Assembly: GCA_964415445.1 (NCBI GenBank)
Contig: CAYQAE010000004.1
Location: forward strand, 1-9,813
Direction: 5' to 3'
DNA: 9,813 bases
Source of the DNA: CAYQAE01 sp964415445 [NCBI: uncultured archaeon]
Lineage (GTDB): Archaea; CAYQAE01
Every line of letters begins with the position of its first letter. Positions within the stretch are counted from its first letter, which is position 1. Below, in pieces: positions 1 to 6,868 of the stretch. The notes under the pieces are model-generated. The model worked only from the letters and a program-made list of their open reading frames with translations, did not search any database and was not told where the DNA came from. The position numbers and the translations under genes are program-made.

Positions 1-75
1 ATTACATTGGCCTCTTGTAGAAGCAAAACATTGAATGATTTATGTCTTTTATTAAATAAGTTATAAATTTTCGAC

Positions 76-100
76 AATTGTAGTATTTTGCAATTTTTTT
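76..100 (+). terminator. possible oligo-T terminator of an upstream gene
   Basis: AATTG (76-80) and CAATT (91-95) can form a short 5-bp stem that runs into a T tract (94-100). This could end transcription of a gene left of the window. The stem is weak and the surrounding DNA is very AT-rich, so chance is a real alternative. Bases 1-75 hold no gene I can recognise. Confidence 0.25.
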
Positions 101-102
101 GG

Positions 103-119
103 CGAAAACCTTATAAATA
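103..119 (+). promoter_or_regulatory. BRE/TATA promoter of iorAB
   Basis: TTATAAATA at 111-119 is preceded by the A-rich, BRE-like CGAAAACC (103-110). Archaeal start sites lie about 25 nt downstream of the TATA centre, so transcription would begin near 138-142. That leaves a leader of about 125 nt before the preferred iorA start codon, long for an archaeal gene. Confidence 0.6.
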
Positions 120-159
120 GATATAGAGTGTATGCATATTGTTGAATTTGTTTCAGTTT

Positions 160-221
160 GATCTCATGGTATGTGAGATTCGTCAGTTGTAGCCTAGTGG
201 AAGCTGTTCTCAACGATAGAC
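160..221 (+). promoter_or_regulatory. iorA leader with two inverted-repeat hairpins
   Basis: Two potential stems lie back to back in the predicted leader. The first pairs 160-166 with 174-180 (ATCTCA/TGAGAT plus one G-U, 7-nt loop). The second is nested: GTC 182-184 with GAC 219-221, GTTG 186-189 with CAAC 211-214, and AGC 191-193 with GCT 203-205. This bit of sequence looks less A/T-biased than its flanks. I recognise no known riboswitch class. It could be a cis-regulatory leader or a separate small RNA; chance pairing is not excluded. Confidence 0.35.
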
Positions 222-266
222 ATTGATATGTCATTATTTGCAAAAAATATGTTAAGAGGTTTTAGT

Positions 267-2144
267 ATGCATAAAAATCCAGTTGGACTAGATGAACCAA
301 ACAAAAATGTAATCTTGATGGGAAATGATGCCGTAGCTCGTGGCGCATTAGAATCAGGTGTAAAAGTTGCCGCAGCATATCCTGGTACACCATCTTCAGA
401 AATAGTAGGTACATTAAGCAAAGTAGGCCCAGATTATGGACTACATGTGGAATGGTCTACAAATGAAAAAGTTTCTTTTGAGGTAGCTGCAGGAGCTGCA
501 TATTCAGGTGTTAGAGCATTTTGTGCTACAAAACATTTAGGTATGAATTGGTTATCAGATGCTTTATTAGTTGTAGCATATACAGGGATAAAAGGAGGAT
601 TAGTTTTAGTTTGTGCAGATGATCCACATCCGTTTAGCTCTCAAAATGCAGAAGACACAAGATATTACGCAATGTTAGCAAAAATACCTTGTCTAGAACC
701 TTCAAATGTTGAAGAAGCAAAAGAATTTGTTAAAGAAGGTTATAAAATTTCTGAAGATTTGCAATTACCTGTATTGGTAAGAATTACACCACGTATAAGC
801 CATGCAAGAGCTCAGGTAACATTAAATGAAATAATTAGATCAAAAGATAAAGCAGAATTTAAAAAAGACTATGATAGATTTGTTATGATTGCTCCACACG
901 CTAGAAAAAGACATGTCTGGTTAAATGAGCAAAATCAAAAAGCTTTGAAAATGTTTGATGATTTTAAATATAATGAATTTAAATTCAGTGGAAAAGAAAA
1001 AGTTGGAATTATATCTTCAGGCGTTACAGTGCAATATACAAAAGAAGCAATCGATGAATTAAATCTAAAAGATGTAGCTTTTTTGAAATTGACTACAACT
1101 CATCCAATACCTGAAAGACAAATAAAACAAATGCTAAATACAGTTGAAAAAGTTATAGTAATAGAAGAATTAGAACCAATTATTGAAAATAGAGTAAAAG
1201 CTCTCGCTTCTGAAATAAAGTCTAGTGCCGAAATATTTGGAAAATATACTGGCCATTTCAAACGTCAACAAGAATATAATTATGATATTGTAACTGAAGC
1301 AATTGCAGATATTTTTGATCTTCCACTGCCTAAATTTGATCATCCAAAAGAGATAGAAGATTTAGCGATTCGTAGAATTCCTTCTTTATGTGCAGGTTGT
1401 GCGCATCGTGCATCTTATTATGCGATAAAAAAAGCATTGAAAAAAATTGATTCTAGAGGTATTGTAACAGGAGATCGAGGATGTTATAATCAGGGTACTC
1501 ATCCCCCACTTAGTGCAATTGATACTTGTATTTGTATGGGTGGAGGTATTGGAATAGGTAACGGTGTAGTTCAATCAGGCACTGATCAAACTGTAGTTGC
1601 AGTCACAGGTGATTCAACATTTTTACATGCTGGAGTTCCAGGTCTTCTAAACATTGTCCACAATAATGCAAACTTAACTGTTGGAATATTAGATAATTCT
1701 TTAACTTGTATGACTGGTCATCAACCTAATCCGAATACTGGAATAAACGCAATGGGAGAAAAAACTAAAGATATTGACTTAGTGAATATTGTAAAGGCTT
1801 GCGGAGTCGATTTTGTAAAAGTAGTTGATCCATATAATTTGGATGAAACTCAAAAAGCATTTGAAGAAGCTCTTAGTTTTGATGGGCCATCCGTAGTTAT
1901 ATGCAAAAGAGCTTGTGCTATTGAAGTAGAGCGAGCTGCAAAAAGAGGAAATATCGAATTTATTCCATTCCAAGTTGATCCTGAGGCTTGTAATGGTTGT
2001 AAACGTTGTATTAATTTGTTAGGTTGTCCTTCAATGGTGTGGGATAATAAAAAAGTTAAGATAGATCCTGCAAGTTGTATTGGTTGTGGAGTTTGTGCTC
2101 AAGTATGTAATAGAAATGCAATAAAAAAAGAGGGAGGGAGTTAG
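267..2144 (+). CDS. iorA: indolepyruvate:ferredoxin oxidoreductase, alpha subunit
   Basis: Large subunit of the cytoplasmic oxygen-sensitive enzyme that interconverts aryl pyruvates (indolepyruvate, phenylpyruvate) and aryl-acetyl-CoA with ferredoxin. In methanogens it is thought to allow salvage of aryl acetates into aromatic amino acids. Seen in the 625-residue product: LMGNDAVARG and AAYPGTPSSEI near the N-terminus (2-oxoacid reductase pyrimidine domain); LCAGCAHRASYY; a thiamine-diphosphate/Mg signature starting GDSTF (about residue 448) with LDNSLTCMTGHQ; and a C-terminal 2[4Fe-4S] ferredoxin domain (about 570-620) with CxxCxxCx5CP and CxxCxxCxxxC. Length fits the family. I chose ATG 267 because AAGAGGT (254-260) is well placed before it and 17 residues precede LMGN; the in-frame ATG at 228 would add 13 residues and has no evident ribosome-binding site. 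The stop codon abuts iorB. Confidence 0.95.
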   Translation: MHKNPVGLDEPNKNVILMGNDAVARGALESGVKVAAAYPGTPSSEIVGTLSKVGPDYGLHVEWSTNEKVSFEVAAGAAYSGVRAFCATKHLGMNWLSDALLVVAYTGIKGGLVLVCADDPHPFSSQNAEDTRYYAMLAKIPCLEPSNVEEAKEFVKEGYKISEDLQLPVLVRITPRISHARAQVTLNEIIRSKDKAEFKKDYDRFVMIAPHARKRHVWLNEQNQKALKMFDDFKYNEFKFSGKEKVGIISSGVTVQYTKEAIDELNLKDVAFLKLTTTHPIPERQIKQMLNTVEKVIVIEELEPIIENRVKALASEIKSSAEIFGKYTGHFKRQQEYNYDIVTEAIADIFDLPLPKFDHPKEIEDLAIRRIPSLCAGCAHRASYYAIKKALKKIDSRGIVTGDRGCYNQGTHPPLSAIDTCICMGGGIGIGNGVVQSGTDQTVVAVTGDSTFLHAGVPGLLNIVHNNANLTVGILDNSLTCMTGHQPNPNTGINAMGEKTKDIDLVNIVKACGVDFVKVVDPYNLDETQKAFEEALSFDGPSVVICKRACAIEVERAAKRGNIEFIPFQVDPEACNGCKRCINLLGCPSMVWDNKKVKIDPASCIGCGVCAQVCNRNAIKKEGGS

Positions 2145-2777
2145 ATGAATTATAATGTTGTAATCTCTGGAGTAGGCGGACAAGGTGTAATGTTGGCCTC
2201 AAAAATTTTGGCAGAAGCAGCCCTAAAAGAAGGGCATAAAATACGAGTAGCAGATGATAAAGGTTTAGCACAAAGAGGAGGTTCTGTAGTTAGTCATGTA
2301 AGAATAGGAGCTGAAGTACATGGGCCTTTAATTGGCAAAGCTAGAGCAAACTCAATATTAGCGTTTGAGCCACTAGAAGCAGTAAGACATTCCCATGTTT
2401 TAGCTAATGGTGGAAGTAGTGTTGCAATAGTTAATAAAAATCCTTTATTGCCAGTAGTTGCAAATTTAGGAATAATGAAGTATCCTAAAGTGGAAAAACT
2501 TTTTGAAGCTTTAGGCAAAAAAGCAGGAAAAGTAGTAAAAATTGACGTAGAAACATTAGCCAAAGAAGCTGGAAGTCTTAAAACAAGAAATATGGTAATG
2601 CTTGGAGCATTAGCTGGAAATGATTCAATACCAATAAGTAAAGAATGTTTTATGGCAACAATTCGAGAAAAAGTGCCCCCGAAAACAGTTGATATGAATA
2701 TTAGGGCATTTGAATTGGGTTATAACTCTAAAAATGTCGAAAAACAAGAAATAGCTCAAAGAGCAACAGCTATTTAA
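2145..2777 (+). CDS. iorB: indolepyruvate:ferredoxin oxidoreductase, beta subunit
   Basis: Small (gamma-domain type) subunit that completes the IorAB heterodimer. Seen: a GVGGQGVMLASKILAEAA stretch at residues 8-25 (glycine-rich opening of the pyruvate/ketoisovalerate oxidoreductase gamma domain) and GLAQRGGSVVSHVRIG around residues 40-55, both diagnostic of IorB. At 210 residues it is close to family length. Its ATG directly follows the iorA stop, and the purine-rich GAGGGAGGGAG at the end of iorA supplies a strong ribosome-binding site, so the two are translationally linked and made in matched amounts. The gene is convergent with a minus-strand gene only 17 bp away. Confidence 0.95.
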   Translation: MNYNVVISGVGGQGVMLASKILAEAALKEGHKIRVADDKGLAQRGGSVVSHVRIGAEVHGPLIGKARANSILAFEPLEAVRHSHVLANGGSSVAIVNKNPLLPVVANLGIMKYPKVEKLFEALGKKAGKVVKIDVETLAKEAGSLKTRNMVMLGALAGNDSIPISKECFMATIREKVPPKTVDMNIRAFELGYNSKNVEKQEIAQRATAI

Positions 2778-2781
2778 CTTA

Positions 2782-2796
2782 TTTTTTTCTTTTTTT
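2782..2796 (+). terminator. oligo-T terminator of iorAB
   Basis: T7-C-T7 directly after the iorB stop is a typical archaeal poly-T termination signal on the plus strand. It overlaps the last codon of the convergent minus-strand gene, which has no T tract of its own at this point. Confidence 0.6.
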
Positions 2797-3934
2797 ATAA
2801 ATGTTTCAATTTTTTCTCTAGGGCATCATGTAGGACTGCTGCGATTTTTGAAAGTTCTTGTGTTTTTGATTTATAATCTGCTTCTACTGCTTCAATTTTG
2901 TTTTGAATTCTCTTTAGAGAATTTTTTATCTCAACATTTTCATTTTCTAGCTTTGTAACTCCTAACTTTATCTCTGATGAATTTATGTTATCTCCTGTCC
3001 CCTTAGATTGAATATTTTCAATTTTTTTAAGCAAGGATTCCTTAAAATTAGATAAAGTCTTTTTAATCTCAGATGAGAAATTTTTGATATATTCATTGAA
3101 AGTTTTGTAAGTTATAGGTATGTTTTCTTCAGCATTAATATTTTTTGGAACTTTTAAGGGACTTGGTGAAAAGGAGGTATCATCCATAGATATTTTCGTA
3201 TCAGACTTTTTGGTTTCTTTTGATTTTTCAGGTTTTTTTATACTTTGATCAGATGGCTTTTTCTTTAATTCTTTGCTGAAATCATCATTTTTCTTAGTAG
3301 ATTTAATAGAACTTATTTTTATTCCATCTGGGGTAGTTTTTGGTTTAATATCAGGTTTAGGTTTTTCTTTTACTCTTAAATCAATAGCATTAGAATTATT
3401 CTCATCTATTTTTTCACTAAATCTTTTGATCTGGTTTTGAATAATATCATCTTGAGTCTTTTTTTGTTTGGGCTTTGGCTTGACTCCTTTTGTTAATTTT
3501 TCTAATTTACTTTCATTTAGCACATACTTTCCATCTTCAACTTTTAATAAATTATTATGTATGGAACCTTCTAGTATCTTTAGAATAGACCCTATTCTAT
3601 ATTTTGCTCCTTTTTTTGTCAACCAATCTAACTCTACAACTCCTCCTACTCTCTCTTCTCGAGCTTTTTTACGATCAGCTAAAGCGACAATAAAATCAGT
3701 TTTTTCTTCTAAATAGGTTATAAAATCTATTATAGGGTTTTTAGTGTTATTGTCTAAATAGTCATTTTCAAGATCTTGAAGATTATGAGGAGCTCTCATA
3801 TCTGGAGTATGGTATTCTGCATTTAGATTATAATCTGAAAGAGCCCTTAAAACTATTTCAATTTCTGAGACAAGATATGGTTTCATTATCTCGTCACGCC
3901 AATCATGATCTGCAAAAATGCCTACTTCTTCCAT
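2795..3934 (-). CDS. unknown lysine-rich protein with C-terminal coiled coil, downstream of gatA
   Basis: I do not recognise a family. The 379-residue product has three parts. Residues 1-145 are ordinary mixed sequence and look folded; they include ADHDWRDEIMKPYLVSEIEI and KYRIGSILKILEG, the latter part of a possible small helical domain. Residues 146-275 are low-complexity, rich in Lys, Pro, Ser and Asp, and probably disordered. Residues 275-379 are strongly helical with heptad-like spacing, especially 320-379, suggesting a coiled coil and oligomerisation. There is no signal peptide or membrane segment, so it is probably cytoplasmic. ATG 3934 is preferred over the in-frame GTG at 3943 because GTGAT, matching the archaeal anti-Shine-Dalgarno, lies just before the ATG and overlaps that GTG. 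It starts 17 bp after the gatA stop and is probably cotranscribed with gatA; that says little about function. Confidence 0.8.
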   Translation of the reverse strand: MEEVGIFADHDWRDEIMKPYLVSEIEIVLRALSDYNLNAEYHTPDMRAPHNLQDLENDYLDNNTKNPIIDFITYLEEKTDFIVALADRKKAREERVGGVVELDWLTKKGAKYRIGSILKILEGSIHNNLLKVEDGKYVLNESKLEKLTKGVKPKPKQKKTQDDIIQNQIKRFSEKIDENNSNAIDLRVKEKPKPDIKPKTTPDGIKISSIKSTKKNDDFSKELKKKPSDQSIKKPEKSKETKKSDTKISMDDTSFSPSPLKVPKNINAEENIPITYKTFNEYIKNFSSEIKKTLSNFKESLLKKIENIQSKGTGDNINSSEIKLGVTKLENENVEIKNSLKRIQNKIEAVEADYKSKTQELSKIAAVLHDALEKKLKHL

Positions 3935-3951
3935 TTTAATCACTATAAATT

Positions 3952-5391
3952 TTAAATTTTAGGATTCAAATTAAGGTTAAGCTCTTTCTGTAGAGCATAT
4001 GATATATTATATAATTTAGCTTCACTAAAAAATGAACCGATAAGTTGTATTCCAATAGGTAGATTATTTTTAAAATGACAAGGCATAGATATTGCAGGCA
4101 GACCAGCTAAATTTATTGGTGCTGTATATAAATCGGCCATATATAAGCTTAGAGGATCATTTATTTTTTCACCTATATTAAATGGCAAAATAGGCATTGT
4201 AGGTGAGGCTATCACATCACAAGAGTTGAAAGCATTCATAAAATCTTCTTTAATTAAGGTACGTATTTTTTGAGCTTTGAGATAATATTGATCATAATAT
4301 CCAGCACTTAAAGCAAAAGTTCCAAGTAAAATTCTTCTAATTACTTCATCTCCAAAACCTTCTTTTCGATTAATACTAAAAATTTCGTTCCAGTCTCCTT
4401 CTTTTTTGCAACTATGTCCATATCTTATACCATCAAATCTAGCTAGATTTGATGAAGCTTCTGACATTGCGATTAAATAATAGGTAGGAAGAGCATAATC
4501 TAGATGGGGCAAATTAATATCTACAGTTTTTGCACCCAAATCTTCCAATTTTGAAATACTATCTAGAATTCCTTTTTTAATAGAGGGATCTAGGGCATCT
4601 GTAAAAAATTCTTCTGCTATACCAATTTTGGAATTTTTAATATCTAAATTACAAAAATCCAAATAATTTTCTACTTTTTTATCTACAGAGGTAGAATCTC
4701 TTGAATCATGACCAGCAAATGCATTTAAAAATAAAGCATTTTCTTCGACTGATCTTGAGATGGGACCAATTTGATCAAGACTACTTCCATAAGCTACAAG
4801 TCCATATCTAGAAACTCTACCATAGGTAGTTTTCATTCCAACTACTCCACAAAAACTTGCTGGACATCTTATACTTCCACCAGTTTCACTTCCTAAAGAC
4901 AAGGTGCATTGTTTGGTGCTTACTGAAGCAGCACTACCCCCAGAAGACCCACCTGCTACTTTTTTTAGATCCCATGGATTATGAGTAGGTCCAAAGTAAC
5001 TAGTCTCACAAGATGAACCCATAGCAAATTCATCCATGTTGCATTTTCCTATGAGAACACCATCTTCTTTAATAATTCTCTCAATAACGTGAGCATTGTA
5101 TGGAGATTCATAATTTTTTAGCATGTTTGACCCACAAGTTGTTTTTGTGCTTAATACATTTATATTGTCTTTAACACCTATAGGTATACCTGCAAGTTTT
5201 CCGAGTTTTTTTCCATCTTTAATTTTCTTATCTACTTTTTTTGCTTTTTCTGTTGCAAGATCGTATTCTTTGGAAATAAAAGCATTAATTTTTTTATCAA
5301 TAACTTTATTTCTTTCAAAAAAAGAATCAACTACTTCTTGTGATGTAAAATCTTTATTGTTTATCCCCTCTTTTAATTCAAATGCATTCAT
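3952..5391 (-). CDS. gatA: Asp-tRNA(Asn)/Glu-tRNA(Gln) amidotransferase subunit A
   Basis: Glutaminase subunit of GatCAB. It releases ammonia from glutamine for amidation of mischarged tRNA; in archaea, which use GatDE for Glu-tRNA(Gln), the expected substrate is Asp-tRNA(Asn). The amidase-signature triad is complete in the 479-residue product: Lys74 in GIPIGVKDN, cis-Ser149 in AGGSSGGSAAS, nucleophile Ser173 in GSETGGSIRCPAS. GMKTTYGRVSRYGL and DQIGPISRSVEE are typical GatA motifs separating it from other amidases. ATG 5391 is chosen because a TATA box at 5425-5433 predicts transcription starting near 5400-5404; the longer reading from GTG 5418 would begin upstream of that. The leader is therefore only about 10 nt, nearly leaderless. 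gatB and gatC are not in the window. Divergent from the 5S rRNA gene. Confidence 0.95.
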   Translation of the reverse strand: MNAFELKEGINNKDFTSQEVVDSFFERNKVIDKKINAFISKEYDLATEKAKKVDKKIKDGKKLGKLAGIPIGVKDNINVLSTKTTCGSNMLKNYESPYNAHVIERIIKEDGVLIGKCNMDEFAMGSSCETSYFGPTHNPWDLKKVAGGSSGGSAASVSTKQCTLSLGSETGGSIRCPASFCGVVGMKTTYGRVSRYGLVAYGSSLDQIGPISRSVEENALFLNAFAGHDSRDSTSVDKKVENYLDFCNLDIKNSKIGIAEEFFTDALDPSIKKGILDSISKLEDLGAKTVDINLPHLDYALPTYYLIAMSEASSNLARFDGIRYGHSCKKEGDWNEIFSINRKEGFGDEVIRRILLGTFALSAGYYDQYYLKAQKIRTLIKEDFMNAFNSCDVIASPTMPILPFNIGEKINDPLSLYMADLYTAPINLAGLPAISMPCHFKNNLPIGIQLIGSFFSEAKLYNISYALQKELNLNLNPKI

Positions 5392-5422
5392 TTCATAAAA
5401 ATCCAAACGAAACACCAATTAT

Positions 5423-5433
5423 GCTTATATATA
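5423..5433 (-). promoter_or_regulatory. TATA box of gatA
   Basis: Read on the minus strand this is TATATATAAGC. Its centre is about 25-28 bases upstream of 5400-5404, placing the start site just before ATG 5391. This supports a nearly leaderless gatA mRNA and decides against the GTG start at 5418. Confidence 0.6.
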
Positions 5434-5530
5434 CAAATAGTATCTTATTTTATTTTATATTTTTTCATATTTGTTTAATATCTATTTTTTAATTATAAAA
5501 CCTTAGTAATATAATTATTCAAAGTCAAGG

Positions 5531-5542
5531 AAAATATTTTAA
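5531..5542 (+). promoter_or_regulatory. TATA-like promoter of the 5S rRNA gene
   Basis: AAAATATTTTAA, preceded by AAGG, is centred about 30 nt upstream of the predicted 5S 5' end, as expected for an archaeal promoter. The region is AT-rich and TTATAAAA at 5493-5500 is an alternative TATA, though too far upstream to start at the mature end. Confidence 0.45.
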
Positions 5543-5567
5543 AGGATAGTAATTGTTGAATTCATTT

Positions 5568-5726
5568 GACTGGCGGTCATAGTGAAGAGGCTATACCCGT
5601 ACCCATACTTTTGAGAGTATAAAATTATTCTCAGAGGGGGAATCCGAACACGGAAGTCAAGCTCTTCAACGTGTTTGCTAGTACTAGGATGCGCGAGCCC
5701 CTGGAAGGGCAAAAACGCTGCCAGTC
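5568..5726 (+). rRNA. rrf: 5S rRNA with an insertion in loop C
   Basis: Archaeal 5S rRNA, a component of the large ribosomal subunit. Helix I pairs 5568-5576 with 5718-5726 (nine pairs, one G-U). Helix II pairs TGAAGAG (5583-5589) with CTCTTCA (5662-5668). Helix III pairs CCG (5597-5599) with CGG (5651-5653). The 3' half has AGTACTAGGATGCGCGAG, and helix IV pairs CTAGG with CCTGG around that loop. Conserved blocks CCCGTACCCAT and CCGAACACGGAAGTCAAGC are present but separated by about 36 extra nt (5607-5642). Total is about 159 nt, against about 123 without the insert. All helices are intact, so this is not an obvious pseudogene. No 16S, 23S or tRNA gene is in the window, so the gene is unlinked within at least 4 kb downstream and 5.5 kb upstream. 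Ends are inferred from helix I. Confidence 0.92.
5607..5642 (+). other. hairpin insertion inside 5S rRNA loop C (expansion segment or small intron)
   Basis: Archaeal loop C normally reads CCCAU-(U/C)-CCGAAC. Here CCCAT ends at 5606 and TCCGAAC starts at 5643, with 36 nt between. Within them 5608-5619 pair with 5626-5637 without mismatch (12 bp, three or so G-U pairs) around the loop TAAAAT (5620-5625). Outside this stem CCC (5602-5604) can pair with GGG (5638-5640), leaving 3-nt bulges AUA (5605-5607) and AAU (5641-5643) on opposite strands. Cutting after the second base of each bulge would remove exactly 36 nt and restore CCCAUUCCGAAC. The exact boundary may slide by one base. Confidence 0.8.
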
Positions 5727-5727
5727 A

Positions 5728-5733
5728 TTTTTT
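5728..5733 (+). terminator. oligo-T terminator of 5S rRNA
   Basis: Six T residues begin one base after helix I closes, a usual archaeal stop for a short RNA. A second weak inverted repeat, ATTATT/AATAAT (5734-5739 and 5744-5749), follows. Confidence 0.55.
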
Positions 5734-5760
5734 ATTATTCTTTAATAATCTCAAAAAATT

Positions 5761-5776
5761 TTTTAAATAATATATT
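5761..5776 (+). promoter_or_regulatory. TATA-like promoter of the RDD-DUF357-JAMM operon
   Basis: TTTTAAATAATATATT lies 23-38 bases before the ATG at 5799. A start site near 5790 would give a very short leader carrying GTGAT (5791-5795), a match to the archaeal anti-Shine-Dalgarno. AT-richness makes the exact box uncertain. Confidence 0.4.
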
Positions 5777-5798
5777 TTACTTATATTTTTGTGATTAT

Positions 5799-6578
5799 AT
5801 GGCAGGTCCTTTTGAATGTCCTAGATGTAAAAATTATTATTATGGCCCACAATGTCCTTATTGTGGGTACGCTCCAGATCAAGAACCATATACTCCATAT
5901 AATTCACAACAAGAACAATATCAACCACCAACTCAATATCAACAGTCACAATATCAGCCACCACCGTATCAAGCACCACACCCTCCACCACCAAATTTTC
6001 AACAGCCTCCTCTACAGTATCCACCTCCTCCGCAATATCAAGCACCCCAACCGCAGTATCAACAACCACCAGATCCTGGATCAGAGTCTGATATAGTTGG
6101 AAAATACGAATTAGCAGGGATATTGAAAAGATTTGTTGCTTTAATTATTGATATGTTAATTATTGGGGGTATTTTTGGAATAGTTATTTTTGTGGCTTTA
6201 GGTAGCCTAAATATGGATTATGCAATTGAAGGACTTTTGATGGGTACAACAGAGACTATAATCTTTTCATTAAGTTTAATAGCATTTATGTTACTCTATT
6301 GGACTATTTTAGAAGGATCACATGGAAAAACACTTGGTAAATCGATATTGAATATTAAAGTTGTAAAAGAAGACGGTTCAAAAATGGATATAAAATCTGC
6401 ATTAGTTAGAAATTTGCTTAGAGTGATTGATCAATTACCTGGAAATTTTTATATTATTGGGCTCATTTTGATATTAGCGTCTGAGAAAGAACAACGGCTA
6501 GGTGATCTAGCTGCTAAAACTTTGGTAGTTTCTGAAAAAAGGCAAATTATCTCCTACGCACCTTATCCACCTTATTAG
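5799..6578 (+). CDS. zinc-ribbon / Pro-Gln-Tyr-rich / RDD-family membrane protein
   Basis: Integral membrane protein of unknown function, 259 residues. Residues 7-22 form a short zinc ribbon (Cys7, Cys10, Cys19, Cys22). Residues 28-92 are almost only Pro, Gln and Tyr with repeated YQPP/QYQ/PPPP motifs and must be an extended flexible tether. Residues 103-246 match an RDD domain: Arg111 and Asp118 open the first hydrophobic helix (113-134), a second spans about 152-170, then HGKTLGKSILNIKVV, then RNLLRVIDQLP (Arg204, Asp211), a third hydrophobic helix about 216-227, and QRLGDLAAKT. A short tail ends APYPPY, echoing the tether. RDD proteins have been linked to ion transport or membrane homeostasis, but the role here is unknown. 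ATG 5799 follows GTGAT at proper spacing. First gene of a three-gene run with DUF357 and JAMM genes. Confidence 0.88.
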   Translation: MAGPFECPRCKNYYYGPQCPYCGYAPDQEPYTPYNSQQEQYQPPTQYQQSQYQPPPYQAPHPPPPNFQQPPLQYPPPPQYQAPQPQYQQPPDPGSESDIVGKYELAGILKRFVALIIDMLIIGGIFGIVIFVALGSLNMDYAIEGLLMGTTETIIFSLSLIAFMLLYWTILEGSHGKTLGKSILNIKVVKEDGSKMDIKSALVRNLLRVIDQLPGNFYIIGLILILASEKEQRLGDLAAKTLVVSEKRQIISYAPYPPY

Positions 6579-6584
6579 ATTATA

Positions 6585-6860
6585 ATGATAAATAATACAA
6601 TAACAGAGGATTTAATAAAAAAAGAAAAAAGGCGAATAAAAAAAGCTTTAGATAAAATTGATTTTGGCAAAACTAAAATGAGTAAGCATATACAAGATTT
6701 TGTGAAAAATTATTTTTCAGATTCAGACTATTTTTTTGAAAAAAAAGACTATATATCAGCTTTTGAAGCCTTAATAATTTGTTGGGCATATTTGGATGTT
6801 GGGGCGAAATTAAAAATAATTGAAATACCAAAAAGTTTGAAAGATTCTTTTACTGTTTAG
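6585..6860 (+). CDS. DUF357 family protein
   Basis: Small cytoplasmic archaeal protein, 91 residues, resembling DUF357. The segment YFSDSDYFFEKKDYISAFEA followed by LIICWAYLDVGAKLKI (about residues 44-79) matches the family's helical pattern of a tyrosine/aspartate-rich turn leading to AF-E-x-W-A-x-LD. The whole protein is predicted helical and strongly charged at the N-terminus. No catalytic motif is visible and the family has no established biochemical role. It begins 6 bp after the RDD gene and ends 8 bp before the JAMM start codon, so the three are almost certainly one transcription unit. No strong ribosome-binding site is visible, suggesting translational coupling to the gene before it. 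Confidence 0.8.
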   Translation: MINNTITEDLIKKEKRRIKKALDKIDFGKTKMSKHIQDFVKNYFSDSDYFFEKKDYISAFEALIICWAYLDVGAKLKIIEIPKSLKDSFTV

Positions 6861-6868
6861 TGGTTTTT

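Noticed and set aside
181-227. tRNA-like stretch (TAGCCTAGTGG resembles a tRNA D-arm)
   Set aside because: No T-arm GGTTCRA motif, no anticodon stem and no matching acceptor stem follow; only the D-arm resemblance holds.
5568-5726. 5S rRNA as a decayed pseudogene
   Set aside because: Helices I-IV pair well, the conserved loop blocks are intact, and promoter and terminator signals are present; only the tidy insertion is odd.
5890-6070. CRISPR or satellite repeat in the CAA/CCA/TAT-rich tract
   Set aside because: Repeats are degenerate, lack spacers and encode a Pro/Gln/Tyr-rich segment in frame.
5791-6096. His/Asn/Ile-rich open frame overlapping the RDD gene in another frame
   Set aside because: It is a by-product of the CAA/CCA/TAT codon repeats of the Pro/Gln/Tyr tract; its GTG start is the ribosome-binding site of the real gene.
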